Notes: a model not told the origin generated them from the letters alone. A DNA stretch of 64,000 bases from Leptidea sinapis (GCF_905404315.1 NC_066272.1:2914001-2978000), one strand, 5' to 3'; positions 45,886 to 56,591 are shown, numbered from the stretch's first letter. Translations and numbers: made by a program.

Positions 45886-46319
45886 TAACTATTCAATAAG
45901 AAAATGATGACAGCTAAGATAGTAGGAACGTAATTGATCTAGTACCACACGTTCTATCACCGTAAGCGCGAGCGCACTACTGGTGTAGCGGGTGGCCGGC
46001 GGGGTGGCCGGCGCGGCGCCGGGTACCGGAAAATATATTTTCTGTATTTGTGCGCCATGGGGTGCACCGGTGACCTCAGCTATGTATTTGACTGTAACTA
46101 TGTAACCCATGTACAGAATTGAATAAAACTTATTTTCTATACGTATCGTAACATAATAAATAAATTACGACCAAAAGTATTTTTACGATTTTTATTTTTT
46201 CTATCGGCGTTTAACGTGATAAGCATCTTAAATGCTAACATCAAATTATAGATCAATATCAGCTCATTTTATAGTAAGCTGAAGAAAAGTCTTACGTTGA
46301 GCCTTTCCCTCCAACACAG

Positions 46320-47095
46320 AAATATCATTCCTTGAAAAAGAGCCTGGCAAGGCTATGCTAACGAGGGTATTTTCGTATTACCTCTGAGCTTGCTTATAAA
46401 ATGGAAAAATAATGCTTTGGATTTTTTCAGAAAACTTCAATGGGAAGCGTTTGGATTTGAATTAAAAACTCTAGGGGCATCCTTTTGCTTAAAATGGGAA
46501 GTAGGTGACCGGTTATAAAAAGGTTTACTGTGGACGAGCCTAGCCTATTCCTGCCTTGCTGCCATAATTGCTGACTCTAATGTTAACGGTTTACTTATTC
46601 TAACTCCTAACGAAACATTGACGTCTAATTGATTGGTATATTGCTCTATAACCATTTCCTCATAGTATGAACTGTCACCGTGTTTACCGACCGAGTACAG
46701 AGTATCTAACAAGTCACGGAGTCGTTTGCCAAATGTCTCCGCATCTTCGTATTTATTCCTACGGGTCCGCGTGAGCTCCTGCATCACCTGGATTTCATTG
46801 CGCGGTTCTCCTAAAAATCTAATTAGAGCGTTTTTAATGAAGTCCCACGTTATTAACGATTCTTCGTAGGCTATTGCATCAAAAGCGACACCTCTTAACT
46901 TACTTTTTAATAAATATACCTATAAATGCCGGGTGAACCCAGGAGGGTTCACTTATAAGTTGTATAATATTCTGTACTTCTCTAATATAAAAGTTTAATG
47001 ACTTTGGGTTCCCATCATACCGTGGTAATAAATCGGCAAGGAAATTAAAATCCTTATCACATTCACTGAAAGACATTGCGTTTCGGATTACACTA
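46320..47095 (-). pseudogene. Gag relic of a Gypsy/errantivirus-like LTR retrotransposon
   Basis: The minus strand starts at an ATG (47074-47076) and encodes a retrotransposon Gag region. Recognisable words are NFLADLLPRYDGNPKS near the start and, after a frameshift at about 46920, LITWDFIKNALIRFLGEP and VMQELTRTRRNKYEDAETFG, ending at a stop near 46545 with a degenerate continuation to about 46320. Gag packages element RNA in virus-like particles. Its leader and LTR are found on the same strand at 51255-51776, with a Jockey element in between. No pol or env is recognisable, so the element is incomplete. Confidence 0.75.
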
Positions 47096-47394
47096 TTGCT
47101 CTACTACTCGGTAAGTGGGGGGAAGATGATGTCAGGCCTCGGTGGTGTATATTGTAGTGAGTAGTGAGATAGAGCCAATAGCGTACGCTCAGGTGTGTGG
47201 CACTGGGCTACTGGCGCGCGTCATCCAGTCCGATCATACACGTCCTCGCTGCCTCTAGTTCTGCCGACGTACAGGCTAGAGGTGGATCCATCTGAACTTT
47301 CAGGTGGTTCGTCTACCCCGGGCAATGTTACAGTCCTTATGAGTGTCACACATCCTCACCTACCTTATGGCTGTATTAGCGAAGTATGAAGGGC
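47096..47394 (-). mobile_element. Probable leader/upstream gag segment of the LTR element
   Basis: GC-richer DNA upstream of the gag start. Minus-strand words such as PGVDEPPESSDGSTSS and YTPPRPDIIFPPLTE stay in a near-open frame, interrupted by stops just before the gag ATG. It could be leader or a longer gag N-terminus. The border with the Jockey insertion is approximate. Confidence 0.45.
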
Positions 47395-47739
47395 ACAGGC
47401 GAATTGTTGGCGCCTTAAAACCGACTTTCTAGATAAGGGAGACAACCCCGACAGAAAAACCGAAGTGTAGCCTTACCCGGCTACCCCAGACCGTAAACCT
47501 GCAGTCATGTTTTGCAGGAACGGGGGTCTGAGCTTCGCCACTCAAACCGCGAGGAAGGTGACCTCTCTAACTAATCCCCCAATCCTACAGTGAGGCACGC
47601 GCTAATAGGATAATGACTGATGGGTTAACTCAGTCTTTAGCGACCAACCTCGACACAATGGGCGACGTGTCGTTGAACCAATGCCTTCTCTCAGGAATAG
47701 GCGTCACCCTGAGAGTAACTACTAAATTCGACCTTACTC

Positions 47740-48846
47740 GTGGGAATAAAAACTAATATGAACGAAAACAAAACTAACTCACCCAAAACCAATCAAAAAA
47801 CCCTCACTCAACAAGTATTCCATTCCGGACTATTTAATAGAACACGCTCAGCTTCTCTTAGCGATATGTCTAAATCTGTCAACGAATCAGAACTACAATC
47901 AAGAGACACACTGGATATAACTGATAACCCATGCATCCAGCAAGCACCTCCACCCTGACAGCGGGTGCCAGGTACTAACATGCGGAAAAGAACAAGCGAT
48001 TCACCACCAAACAGCACTCCCGTGCCAGTATCAAATAGGTTTTCTCCTCTAGCCTTAAATGAGAAGAACTCCACATCGAACCTAAAAACGAATAAGCCTC
48101 CGCCTATCGTTCTATATGGAATAGAAGACGTAAATGAATTGTCTAAACTTATAGAATCAGTATGTGATGCCAAACTATTTAAAATAAGGATAGCAAACAA
48201 AAATTTACTGCGAATTCTCGTAGATTGCCCGGAAACCTACAAGGATATGGTATCGGCAATAAGGGCCAAAGGTTTGATAGGTCACACGTTTACGCCATAA
48301 GAAAAGAAGGCATATCGCATAGTAATAAAGAAACTTCATTATACCATACCTCATAATGAAATAATCGATGCGATAGAAGCTACTGGTAATAAAGTCCATG
48401 GAGAAATAATTAACGCCCGATATGGTCCAGACAAAACTCCATCTTTTACATTTTTCGTCAATTTGGAACCAAGTAATAACAACAAAGCAGTGAAAAATAT
48501 AGAGTATATCCACCACCAGCGAGTAATAATAGAAGACCCTCGAAAAGCGAAAACAATTGTTCAATGCCAGCGCTGCCAGCAATATGGTCACTCCAAAAAT
48601 AACTGCATGCGGCCCTATAGATGCGTTAAATGCGGGGAAGGACACAAGACCGCTGATTGTCCAAAGAAAGATCGTAAATCTCCAGCAAATTTGTGCATAT
48701 GCGACCATCCTGCAAACTATGAAGGCTGTCAGGTTTATTTAGAAATCGCGTCCAGAAAGGCAAACCAAAACAGAAAACACCCTAATCGACCTTCTATGAA
48801 CGACATTCCGAGTCACATTCCTCAAAAAATAGTCTCTACCGAATGA
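47740..48846 (+). pseudogene. Jockey ORF1 (Gag-like, CCHC zinc knuckles), two in-frame stops
   Basis: A single reading frame of about 369 codons is broken only by TGA (47956-47958) and TAA (48298-48300). The N-terminal third is Ser/Thr/Asn/Pro-rich. The middle (IVLYGIEDVNELSKLIE...) is the RRM-like nucleic-acid-binding region of such proteins. The C-terminal part has knuckles CQRCQQYGHSKNNC (CX2CX4HX4C), CVKCGEGHKTADC and a third, damaged one (LCICDHPANYEGC) lacking residues between the paired cysteines. The protein binds element RNA and targets the RNP to the nucleus. It ends overlapping an ATG as ATGA at 48843-48846. Confidence 0.88.
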
Positions 48847-51141
48847 AGGATTTCAACATCTACTTTACGCCTCATCCTGACACAGGCAAAGCTCATGCGG
48901 GCACCGCAATAGCAAAGATCAAACCTTAAACATACCGTGCTGGAGTCATACTCTACCCAACATATTCAGGCTACTACCATAAGACTTGATGACCGAGCAG
49001 GTCCGCTTACAATGTCCGCCGCTTACTGCCCACCTAAGCATAAAATACAGGTTACTGTCAAATGTTTGAAGACTACTTTTCTCACCTTGGAACCAAATTC
49101 ATATCAGGAGGGGACTGGAACGCTAAGCATAAATATGGGGTTCTTGCATGACTCTTCCTAGAGGCCGAGCGCTTAAAAGCTGCTTGGATAGTCTCCACCT
49201 CACTCGAATATCCTCGGGAGCTGGCCAACAGATATTAACAAGACCCCAGATTTGTTGGACTTCTTTGTAACCAAGGGGATCAGCCATCTTTACTCCACTG
49301 TAGAATCGAGCCTCGGTTCATCTGATTATACGCCGGTAATCCTCACCTTAAGTACTTCAGTCATTCATGCCGAGCCATCTGACTCCTTATCTAATGGAAA
49401 AACTGACTGGCATGGCTTTCATAATTTCTTGAACGAATATATCCAGTTAAATGTTCGTATGAAAACTCCGGAGGATATTGACAATGCTTGCTTGTACCTC
49501 ACAAACCTGATCCAAGTATCGGCGTGGAAAAACTCACCAGTCTCCACTTGCCTTCAAAAGATGTCACTACAATTAGCAGATATTAAAGAAATACTTAGAG
49601 AGAAACGAAGACTACGAAGAATCTGGCATCAATCTCGCCATCATGCAGATAAAACCGCCTTCAATCGAGCAGCAAAACAGCTAAAGAAGCTATTGCAAGA
49701 ACAGGCAAATTCTTCATTCCGAAATACTCTCGAAAGATTGTCACCTCAGATAAAGGGCGAAACGTCGCTTTGGAAAGCTGCTAAATCCTTTGCAAAGCCG
49801 CAAGAACATCACGCTCCCCTCAAACAATCAAACTCATGGGATCGAACGGACACTGAGAAAGCAGAAGTATTTGCCAATTATCTTGAAAATGCATTCAAGG
49901 TGAATGATGGTGGCGATGAATCTGAGATTGATAAAGTACTTGGACATTATCTCCAGCTATGCCTGCCTCTCCGACCCACATCTCCAAAGGAAATCGCGTA
50001 TGAGTTTAGACGACTGAATTCCAACAAGGCACCTGGATTTGATTTAATTACTCCCACAATTCTTAAAAGTCTTCCCAGAAAATGCATAACATTTCTTGCC
50101 TCACTCTTTAATGCTACCTTGAGAACTTCATATTTTCCCATAATCTGGAAAGTATCAGAAATTATTATGATTCACAAAGCTGGAAAACCTCCTCATGAAG
50201 CTTCATCATTCCGACCAATAAGTTTAACTCCAGTGATATCAAAATTATGGGAAAAAATATTTTTAGTCCGCTTGAATGAACTCATGGTAAACTGCAACAT
50301 CATTCCAAAGCACCAGTTCGGGTTTCGGAAACAGCACTCGACATTCGGGTTCATCACGAGATCAGACGCTGCTTTGAAATGAAACTTTTCTGCTCTGCGG
50401 CTTTTTTAGACGTTCACCAAGCATTTGACAGAGTCTGGCACAAAGGGCTATTGTACAAAGTTAAAGACAAACTTCCACACTCTCTCTACCTCATCATCAA
50501 GTCCTACCTCAAAGACAGGCTTTTCCAAGTGAAACAGAGAGATGTCAGACCTACGCTACGAAAAATTGAAGCCGGCGTTCCACAGGGTTCAGTAGTTGGT
50601 CCCGTAATGTATAACATATTTACTTCAGACTTACCGGTATCTGAAGACGTCACCGTAGCAACATATGCCGATGATGAAGCCTACCTTGCAAGCGATGAAG
50701 ACCCAGCACAGGCTAGTAATAAGCTCCAACACCTTTTAGACGCGACCCATGCATGGATGAATAAATGGCGCATTCGGGCAAGTGCTCAAAAATCGAACCA
50801 CATCACCTTCTCGTTAAGACAATAAGCTTCTAATCTACAATGCTGTATTGAAACCCATCTGGACCTACGGAATTCCACTGTGGGGCTCTGCCAGCAAAAG
50901 CAACATCATGCTCATCCAACGTGTGCAAAACAACATCCTGCGTACCATCACAAGTGCCCCATGGTTTTCCAGAAATGACGAGATCCATCAATATCTTGGC
51001 GTTCCCAGTGTTCAGTCGGAAATTGATAAATTCAAAAGGAAATACGCTGATCGCCTCTCGGTTCACCCAAATACCCTGGCTAATGATCTCCTAATCCGTC
51101 CCAGAGCGATGAAAAGGCTGAAAAGGAAGGATGTGTTATAG
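48843..51141 (+). pseudogene. Jockey ORF2 (endonuclease + reverse transcriptase), broken
   Basis: The endonuclease N-terminus is missing. Reading picks up at KDFNIYFTPHPDTGKAHAGT and, shifted, at 48937-49161 (IQATTIRLDD, AAYCPPKHKI). Frame 49252-50382 holds the end of EN (SLGSSDYTPV, where the usual catalytic SDH has become SDY) and RT fingers (NSNKAPGFDLITPTILK, FRPISLTPVISKLWEK). After a frameshift near 50345, 50379-50825 holds VHQAFDRVWHKGLLYK, AGVPQGSVVGPVMYN and the YADD box. Roughly 65 codons are missing near 50828 before the C-terminal part (LKPIWTYGIPLWGSASKSN, APWFSRNDEIHQYLGVP). The copy cannot be autonomous. Confidence 0.88.
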
Positions 51142-51254
51142 GAAGGCAGATGAGACACTGGTTTCTTCGTCTAAACGTCATACTCACCCAACTCATCCGC
51201 TTATAGTCTTGTGACTGATCGCAGATCCGACTTAGATAAAAAAAAATAATAACT

Positions 51255-51630
51255 TCTCGGTAATTATCACCTAGATACACCTTTCTCGTTCCTAAGTAAG
51301 TGTAACCCGTTATTTAGCGATATTAGCTGTACGCAACGTTCTTTAACTTTTATAATAAAATATATATAATACTAGGACAGTAGATATAGCAGGATACTTG
51401 AATAGCGAGAGTACTCACCAAATCAGCATCTGCATCTGCTGTCGAGTGTTGCCCAGCGCGTGAATTCCCAATGTTCCGGGTCTTCGTGCGCGTTGATGAT
51501 GATGTCCCAACGACCGACGAGGTTCTTTAATTCTTGCGGTTTAGCGGCTCGAAAACCACAGCTACTTTACACTCGGAAGATTTTATACCGACGTTAAAAA
51601 GAAGCTACCGCGAGACTACTCGACTGCGCC
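51255..51630 (-). mobile_element. Leader and primer-binding site of the Gypsy-like LTR element
   Basis: Directly next to the LTR the minus strand reads TGGCGCAGTCG (51621-51631), resembling the tRNA-Ser-type primer-binding site of 17.6/297/ZAM-group Gypsy elements. The following leader is GC-richer and contains a splice-donor-like word, TTGGTGAGTAC (about 51413-51423). In errantiviruses env is made from a spliced RNA, so this donor may be meaningful. The leader stops at the poly(A) of the Jockey element. Confidence 0.6.
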
Positions 51631-51776
51631 AGTTTTGTATCGGGCGTCGGGAATTAAGTTTTTAAAAAGCACTTTATTTAACAATATTTAATGTTACTCA
51701 CAGGTAAATTGGAACATATCTAAAAGACAATGGGTGGCAACGTATGCAGGTTTAGCCGTGTTGGGCCTACGTAACT
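51631..51776 (-). mobile_element. 5' LTR of the Gypsy-like element
   Basis: The 146-bp minus-strand unit begins AGTTACGTAGGCCCAACACG (51776 downward), includes GAGTAACATTAAATATTG, and ends AAAACTTAATTCCCGACGCC-CGATACAAAACT beside the primer-binding site. The solo LTR at 32655 has the same order of blocks but is about 64 bp longer, so this one has an internal deletion or the other an insertion. Confidence 0.75.
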
Positions 51777-51823
51777 CTCTTTATGAATTATTAATATCTA
51801 AACATAAGATAAGAAACAAGACA

Positions 51824-51910
51824 TGGGCTTGGTGACCTTCCATGTCTCACACCCATACATCAATACGGTCTTCACGTTGGACCGGAATATTTTGAGCTTA
51901 ACTACATAGA
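51824..51910 (-). pseudogene. Short RTE-type ORF fragment
   Basis: The minus strand reads VKLKIFRSNVKTVLMYGCET-WKVTKPM, the conserved YGCETW segment of RTE-like ORFs between RT and the C-terminus. Only about 28 codons remain. The LTR insertion lies about 50 bp to its left and may have interrupted it. Confidence 0.75.
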
Positions 51911-52864
51911 TGTAAAAATATATTATGTATACACGGTTGAAAATTTTGTCGCTTTGTGCGGGTAATGGGATATGTAACGGTATCTTAAAAATAAAAATAA
52001 TTATAATCTGATTTAATGATGTAATTTAAATGTTTATATAAAATTAAACTTCCGCAGCTCTTAAGTGATATAAATAAAGAAATTTGAATAATAATTGTAA
52101 ACCTTCACCATATTATATTCAAAGTCCTCAAAGAAGCTAATTTAGTCGATTCCAAAGGTTCCTTCAGGATTAATAACGCGTGGTCTCCCACTTTGGATTG
52201 GAAATTTTCTTCTAGTAAAGGTGAGCGTATAGACTCTTAATACAATAAAGTGATAGAAAAAGATAAATGAAAGGAAGCTAGTAAAGTAAACCGTGAGAGG
52301 AAATTGTCTGGAAATAGGAAATTGTTAAAGAAGCGGTAAATTATGTGTTCGTAAATAGAAAATACTTATTGGTATCAAAAATGCGAAAACTATCAACAGT
52401 TTTAGGATGCTTTTCTTATATAATTCAAATTGTTTTATATTTATAATGCACGTGCAAATAATATGTATATTTTACTCGTATGCGGTCTTTTACTCGATCC
52501 GAACAGGGCACTACGAATTTCAGAAAGTATGTAACATGTAATTAATTATTTAATTATTAATATTAAAATATTATATTTAAAAATGTTTTAATTGCAATAT
52601 TTCAAAACTTCTTATTTGTAAAATTACTATTTAATACTATACATATAGTATAACAATATTATGAGTAAAAAGTGGAAATTATTTGATCAACATTCCTGCT
52701 TACAAAGTTATGATAACTAGCTGTGACTTTTCATTTATCTTGCTATTATTATATTAATATTCATACACACAAGATTTCCTTCTGTGATCTGTTTATATTC
52801 ATCTTGATATCACTGTAATTAATTATCGGTCGGTACTTAGTACACCACGATAAATACATTTTCC
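51911..52864. other. No recognisable feature
   Basis: AT-rich DNA with no supported frame or repeat match. Confidence 0.4.
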
Positions 52865-53065
52865 TTTTTTTTTTATGGAAAAGGAGGACAAACGAGCGTT
52901 ACAAATAAACCTGGTATTAAGCGATCACCCCCGCCCACATTCTCTTTCAACACCAGAGGAATCACAGGAGCGATGCCGGCCTTTATGGAAGGTGTACGCA
53001 CTTTCTTTGATGGAACCCATGTCGTATCGTCCCGGAAACACCGCACAAGGAAGTTCATTCCACAT
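52865..53065 (-). mobile_element. 3' end of an older family A fragment, left half
   Basis: A T-run (52865-52874) and the family A 3' end on the minus strand (GGACAAACGAGCG, GGAATCACAGGAGCG, CATGTCGTATCGTCCCGGAA, CACCGCACAAGGAAG) stop at CATTCCACA (53064). In other copies this is followed by GCTTTGTAG, and that word is found at 56476, after the inserted plus-strand copy. Confidence 0.88.
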
Positions 53066-56000
53066 TTGCCCTGTACTTTCCCCGGGGCATAAAAATATAG
53101 GGGAGTCCCAGGCCCATGGATGTCGTAAGAGGCGACTAAGGGCTTTTTAGAAGTGGGAGAGTCACGCAGCCGTCTTTTGACGTCAGCACAATCGGGCCAG
53201 ACTCGTCCGGGTTAATTACCACACTGGCACAGAATACCGGCGTGAAGTAGCGGCCTAGTGCCGCTATGTTTCGTATAGGTTAGTGTCGAGGACTGGAGGC
53301 CATACCCCCCCCCCCCCCTTCCCCAACAAAGATTATGAAAGCGGTACCTAAAGAGATAGTACCCCAGGAGGGTACCGGCTCTACCAGAGTCGGAGAATCC
53401 CTCCCCGAGCACTCTAGCTCGGGCTGCCCTTCGTATTCAGGGGAGGGCACAGTACCGCGCATGACCAAGGACAAACGAGGCAGTAACACCACGGCACCCC
53501 GCTCCATACTCAACGTGGATTTTTGCAATATCAGGGGAATTCACTCCAACTCAAACGCCGTCCACCACCATCTTGAGACGGCGAAGCCGGCCTTGTGTTT
53601 CCTTACTGAGACGCAGATATCTCGACCTAGCGATACGTCATATTTAACGTACCCCGGGTACAAAATTGAGCACATTTTTTTGCCTCATGCCGGGGTATGT
53701 GTGTACGTTAGGGAGGATATCTGCTGTCGCCGTCTCGGCAATTTTGAGGGTAGGGACCTGTCCACTCTCTGGCTCCGCGTAGACTTAGAGGACCGCGTCC
53801 GCACCTATGCGTGTGTCTACAGGTCCCATAGTGGTAACGCAGAAACCGATCATCTCATGGGCTGCGTTCAAGCGGCAATTGACGACGTGCTTGCACAGAT
53901 CCCCTCCGCTGAAATTGTAGTTTTGGGTGATTTCAGCGGGCACAATGCCGAATGGCTTGGATCACGTACCACAGACTACGCAGGGCGATCTGTGCATAAT
54001 TTTGCATTGGCGTACGGTCTGTCCCAATTGGTTGCGTCGCCAACGCGGCTCCCGGATGTGGATAGCCACATGCAATCCTTATTAGATCTTCTGCTGACTA
54101 CACATCCCGATGGTTACCAGGTCACTGTCGACGCCCCTCTCGGAACGTCCGACCATTGCCTGGTCAGGAGTGTAGTGCCTATCCGACACCCACGTCGCAG
54201 AACACCAGCGACCCGCCGCGTTTGGCACTACAAGTCAGCAGATTGGGATAGGATGCGATCCTTTTTTGCATCCTACCCTTGGAGCAGGTTTTGTTTCCCT
54301 TCGGATGATCGTAGTGCCTGCGCCGTTGCAGTAGCCGATGTGATACTACAGGGCATGGATATTTTTATACCAAGCTCTGTAGTACCGATCGGTGGCAGAT
54401 CACAGCCCTGGTCCGATGCGTCAGTTAAAGCAGCATTTGACTGCAAAAAACAGGCTATCGAACTTGGGTTGCAGCGCTGGGCACAAAGGATCCGAACTGC
54501 ATAGTTCTTGAGAGGAAATACAATCGTGCTTCCAGATTTTTTAAGCGGCAAATCGCCCGTGCAAAGTCAAAACACGTCGTCAAAATCGGCGAGCAGCTTT
54601 CCAGTTACCCGACCGGAACACGCAAATTCTGGTCGTTGTCGAAAGCTGCTCTTGGTAACTTCAGCCAGCCGTCCATGCCGCCGTTGCACATGAGGAATGA
54701 AACCCTGGCCCATACGGCAAAAGAGAAAGCCGATCTCCTGTGCGCTCTTTTCGCCTCCAACTCGACTCTTGACGACAACGGAAAAACACCGCCGACCATC
54801 CCGCGGTTTCAGAGCTCTATGCCTGAAGTACAGTTTAGACAGAAAACTGTTAGGCGAGCTTAATTTTCGTTGGACGACAGGAAGTCGAGCGGGCCGGATG
54901 GCATTTCTCCAATCGTGCTTAGAACGTGTGCCCCTGAGTTGACGCCGGTGCTAACGCGTTTATTCCGGCACTGTTGTTCCAAAGGCGTAGTCACTGACTC
55001 ATGGAAGTCAGCCCTTGTCCATCCGATCCAAAAAAAAAAGGAGACAGTTCGGATCCGGCAAACTACAGGCCTGTTGCTATTACCTCCCTGCTCTCCAAAA
55101 TCATGGAGAGCATAATTAGCCGTCAGCTCTTGGTATACCTAGAGGGTCACCAGTTGATCAACGACCGACAATACGGCTTTCGCCATGGTCGGTCGGCAGG
55201 TGATCTTCTGGTATACCTAACACATAGATGGGCTGCCGCTATTGAAAGCAAGGGGGAAGGCCTGGCAGTTAGCCTGGATAAAACGAAGGCCTTTGATCGT
55301 GTATGGCATAAGGCGCTCCTCTCTAAACTTCCATCATTTGGGCTTCCCGAGAGCTTGTGCAAGTGGACCTCCAGCTTCCTCAGCATACAGGTCGTTGTCG
55401 ACGGACATTGCTCGAACCCGAAGCCCGTGAATGCTGGAGTGCCCCAAGGCTGTGTCCTATCCCCTACGCTGTTTCTTCTGCAATTCAATGATATGTTGGA
55501 CACCTCCAACTTTCATTGCTATGCGGATGACAGCACTGGTGATGCCGTATACACGGGCCACGCACGTCTCTCTCGGGAAATCGTCGACCAGTGCCGGGAG
55601 AAACTTGTGTCTTCTATCGAGTCCTCTCTTGAGAAGGTCGCGGAATGGGGTAAATTGAACCTTGTCCAATTTAACCCCCAGAAGACTCAAGTTTGCGCGT
55701 TTACCACAAAAAAAAACCACATTTGTCGCATGACCGCTCTTCGACAACACTTCCCTAAAAGCCTCGCATAGTATCGGAATACTTGGTCTTGAAATCTCGA
55801 ACGATTGCCAATTCCGTGGCCATCTGGAGGGCAAAGCCAAATTGGCTTCAAAGAAACTGGGCGTCATTAATAGAGCACGGCAATACTTCAAGCCGGCCCA
55901 TATTCTAGCGCTGTACAAAGCGCAGGTCCGGCCACACATGGAGTATTGCTGTCATCTCTGGTCTGGCGCACCCCAGTATCAGCTCGATCCATTTGACCGC

Positions 56001-56475
56001 GTGCAACGCAGAGCAGCTCGAATTGTCGGGGACCCAGTACTCTGTGAACGGCTGGATCACTTGGCGTTGCGTAGAGATGTCGCTTCATTGTGTGTCTTCT
56101 ACCGCATTTATCACGGGGAGTGTTCCGAAGAGCTGTTTTACTTAATTCCTGCGGCCGAATTCTACCTTCGCACGACACGCCACAAGTTAGGATATCATCC
56201 TCACCATCTGGATGTGTGGCGGTCCTCCACAGCGCGGTTTACAAGGTTCTTTCTTCCACGTACTACAAAGCTTTGGAATGAACTTCCTTGTGCGGTGTTT
56301 CCGGGACGATACGACATGGGTACCTTCAAAAAAAGCGCGTACACCTTCCTTAAAGGCCGGCAACGCTCCTGTGATTCCTCTGGTGTTGCAAGAGAGTGTG
56401 GGCGGCGGTGATCACTTAACATCAGGTGACCCGTACACTCGTTTGTCCTCCTATTCCATAAAATAAAAAAAAAAA
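53066..56475 (+). mobile_element. Full-length non-LTR retrotransposon, family A copy 2
   Basis: This 3.41-kb plus-strand element runs from its 5' end TTGCCCTGTACTTTCCCCGG to the poly(A) at 56461-56475. The leader (53066-53334) contains GTCGTAAGAGGCGACTAAGG and a C-run (53306-53318). It is inserted into a minus-strand fragment of the same family, whose halves flank it at 52865-53065 and 56476-56591. No clear target-site duplication is seen: the flanks rejoin almost base for base. Confidence 0.92.
53335..56411 (+). pseudogene. Family A endonuclease-reverse transcriptase ORF, copy 2 (broken)
   Basis: The first frame, 53335-54504 (389 codons), carries the full AP-type endonuclease: NVDFCNIRGIHSN, FLTETQ, VYRSHSGNAETDHL, VVLGDFSGHNAEW (the Asn of GDFN has become Ser) and GTSDHCLV. 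After a frameshift near 54500, pieces follow at 54636-54863, 54870-55115 and 55001-55771. The last holds RT palm motifs SLDKTKAFDRVWH, AGVPQGCVLSPTL and HCYADDSTGDA, and lacks three codons in the SFL-SIQVV region. The C-terminal region is 55842-56411 (MEYCCHLWSGAPQYQLDPFD, LCERLDHLALRRDVASLC, LWNELPCAVFPGRYDMGTFK). It is a single-ORF element with no ORF1. Confidence 0.88.
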
Positions 56476-56591
56476 GCTTTGTAGCACGTGGAAGAAAACT
56501 TCTTGAAAACCGCACTGTGGAGGACCCGCCACACATCCATATGGTGGGGATGATATTTTAACATGTGGCGTGTCGTGCGAAGGTGGAATCT
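56476..56591 (-). mobile_element. Older family A fragment, right half
   Basis: Starts GCTTTGTAGCACGTGGAAGA and continues the minus-strand 3' region (CTTGAAAACCGCACTGTGGA, CCACACATCC, GGCGTGTCGTGCGAAGGTGG), ending at about 56591 by 5' truncation. With 52865-53065 it forms one 320-bp fragment split by copy 2. Confidence 0.88.

Larger units (their letters stand above)
43666..46218 (-). mobile_element. piggyBac-like transposon, 2553 bp, with TIRs and ATAA TSD
   Basis: 13-bp terminal inverted repeats, CACGCTAAACGCC (43666-43678) and the inverse of CACGTTAAACGCC (46206-46218), differ by one base. Both ends are flanked by ATAA (43662-43665 and 46219-46222), a 4-bp duplication. Size, 13-bp TIRs and 4-bp duplication fit piggyBac elements, although the canonical target is TTAA. 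Inside are the transposase relic, three copies of a CCATGGGGGTCACCGGTGAC-like subterminal repeat, and GC-rich blocks near both ends (43770-43835 and 45985-46035). Confidence 0.9.
47395..51250 (+). mobile_element. Jockey-clade non-LTR retrotransposon (internally deleted)
   Basis: Contains a 5' UTR of about 345 bp (to 47739), ORF1 with CCHC knuckles, ORF2 with endonuclease/RT, and a short 3' UTR ending AGATAAAAAAAAATAATAA (51232-51250). The 5' border is approximate. Order and motifs match insect Jockey elements, which are copied by target-primed reverse transcription. Internal deletions affect the ORF1/ORF2 junction and the RT-to-C-terminal segment (near 50828). Confidence 0.85.

Noticed and set aside
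47740..48300. Two separate small genes suggested by two adjacent open frames
   Set aside because: Same frame, separated by single stop codons. Together with the zinc knuckles they are one Jockey ORF1.
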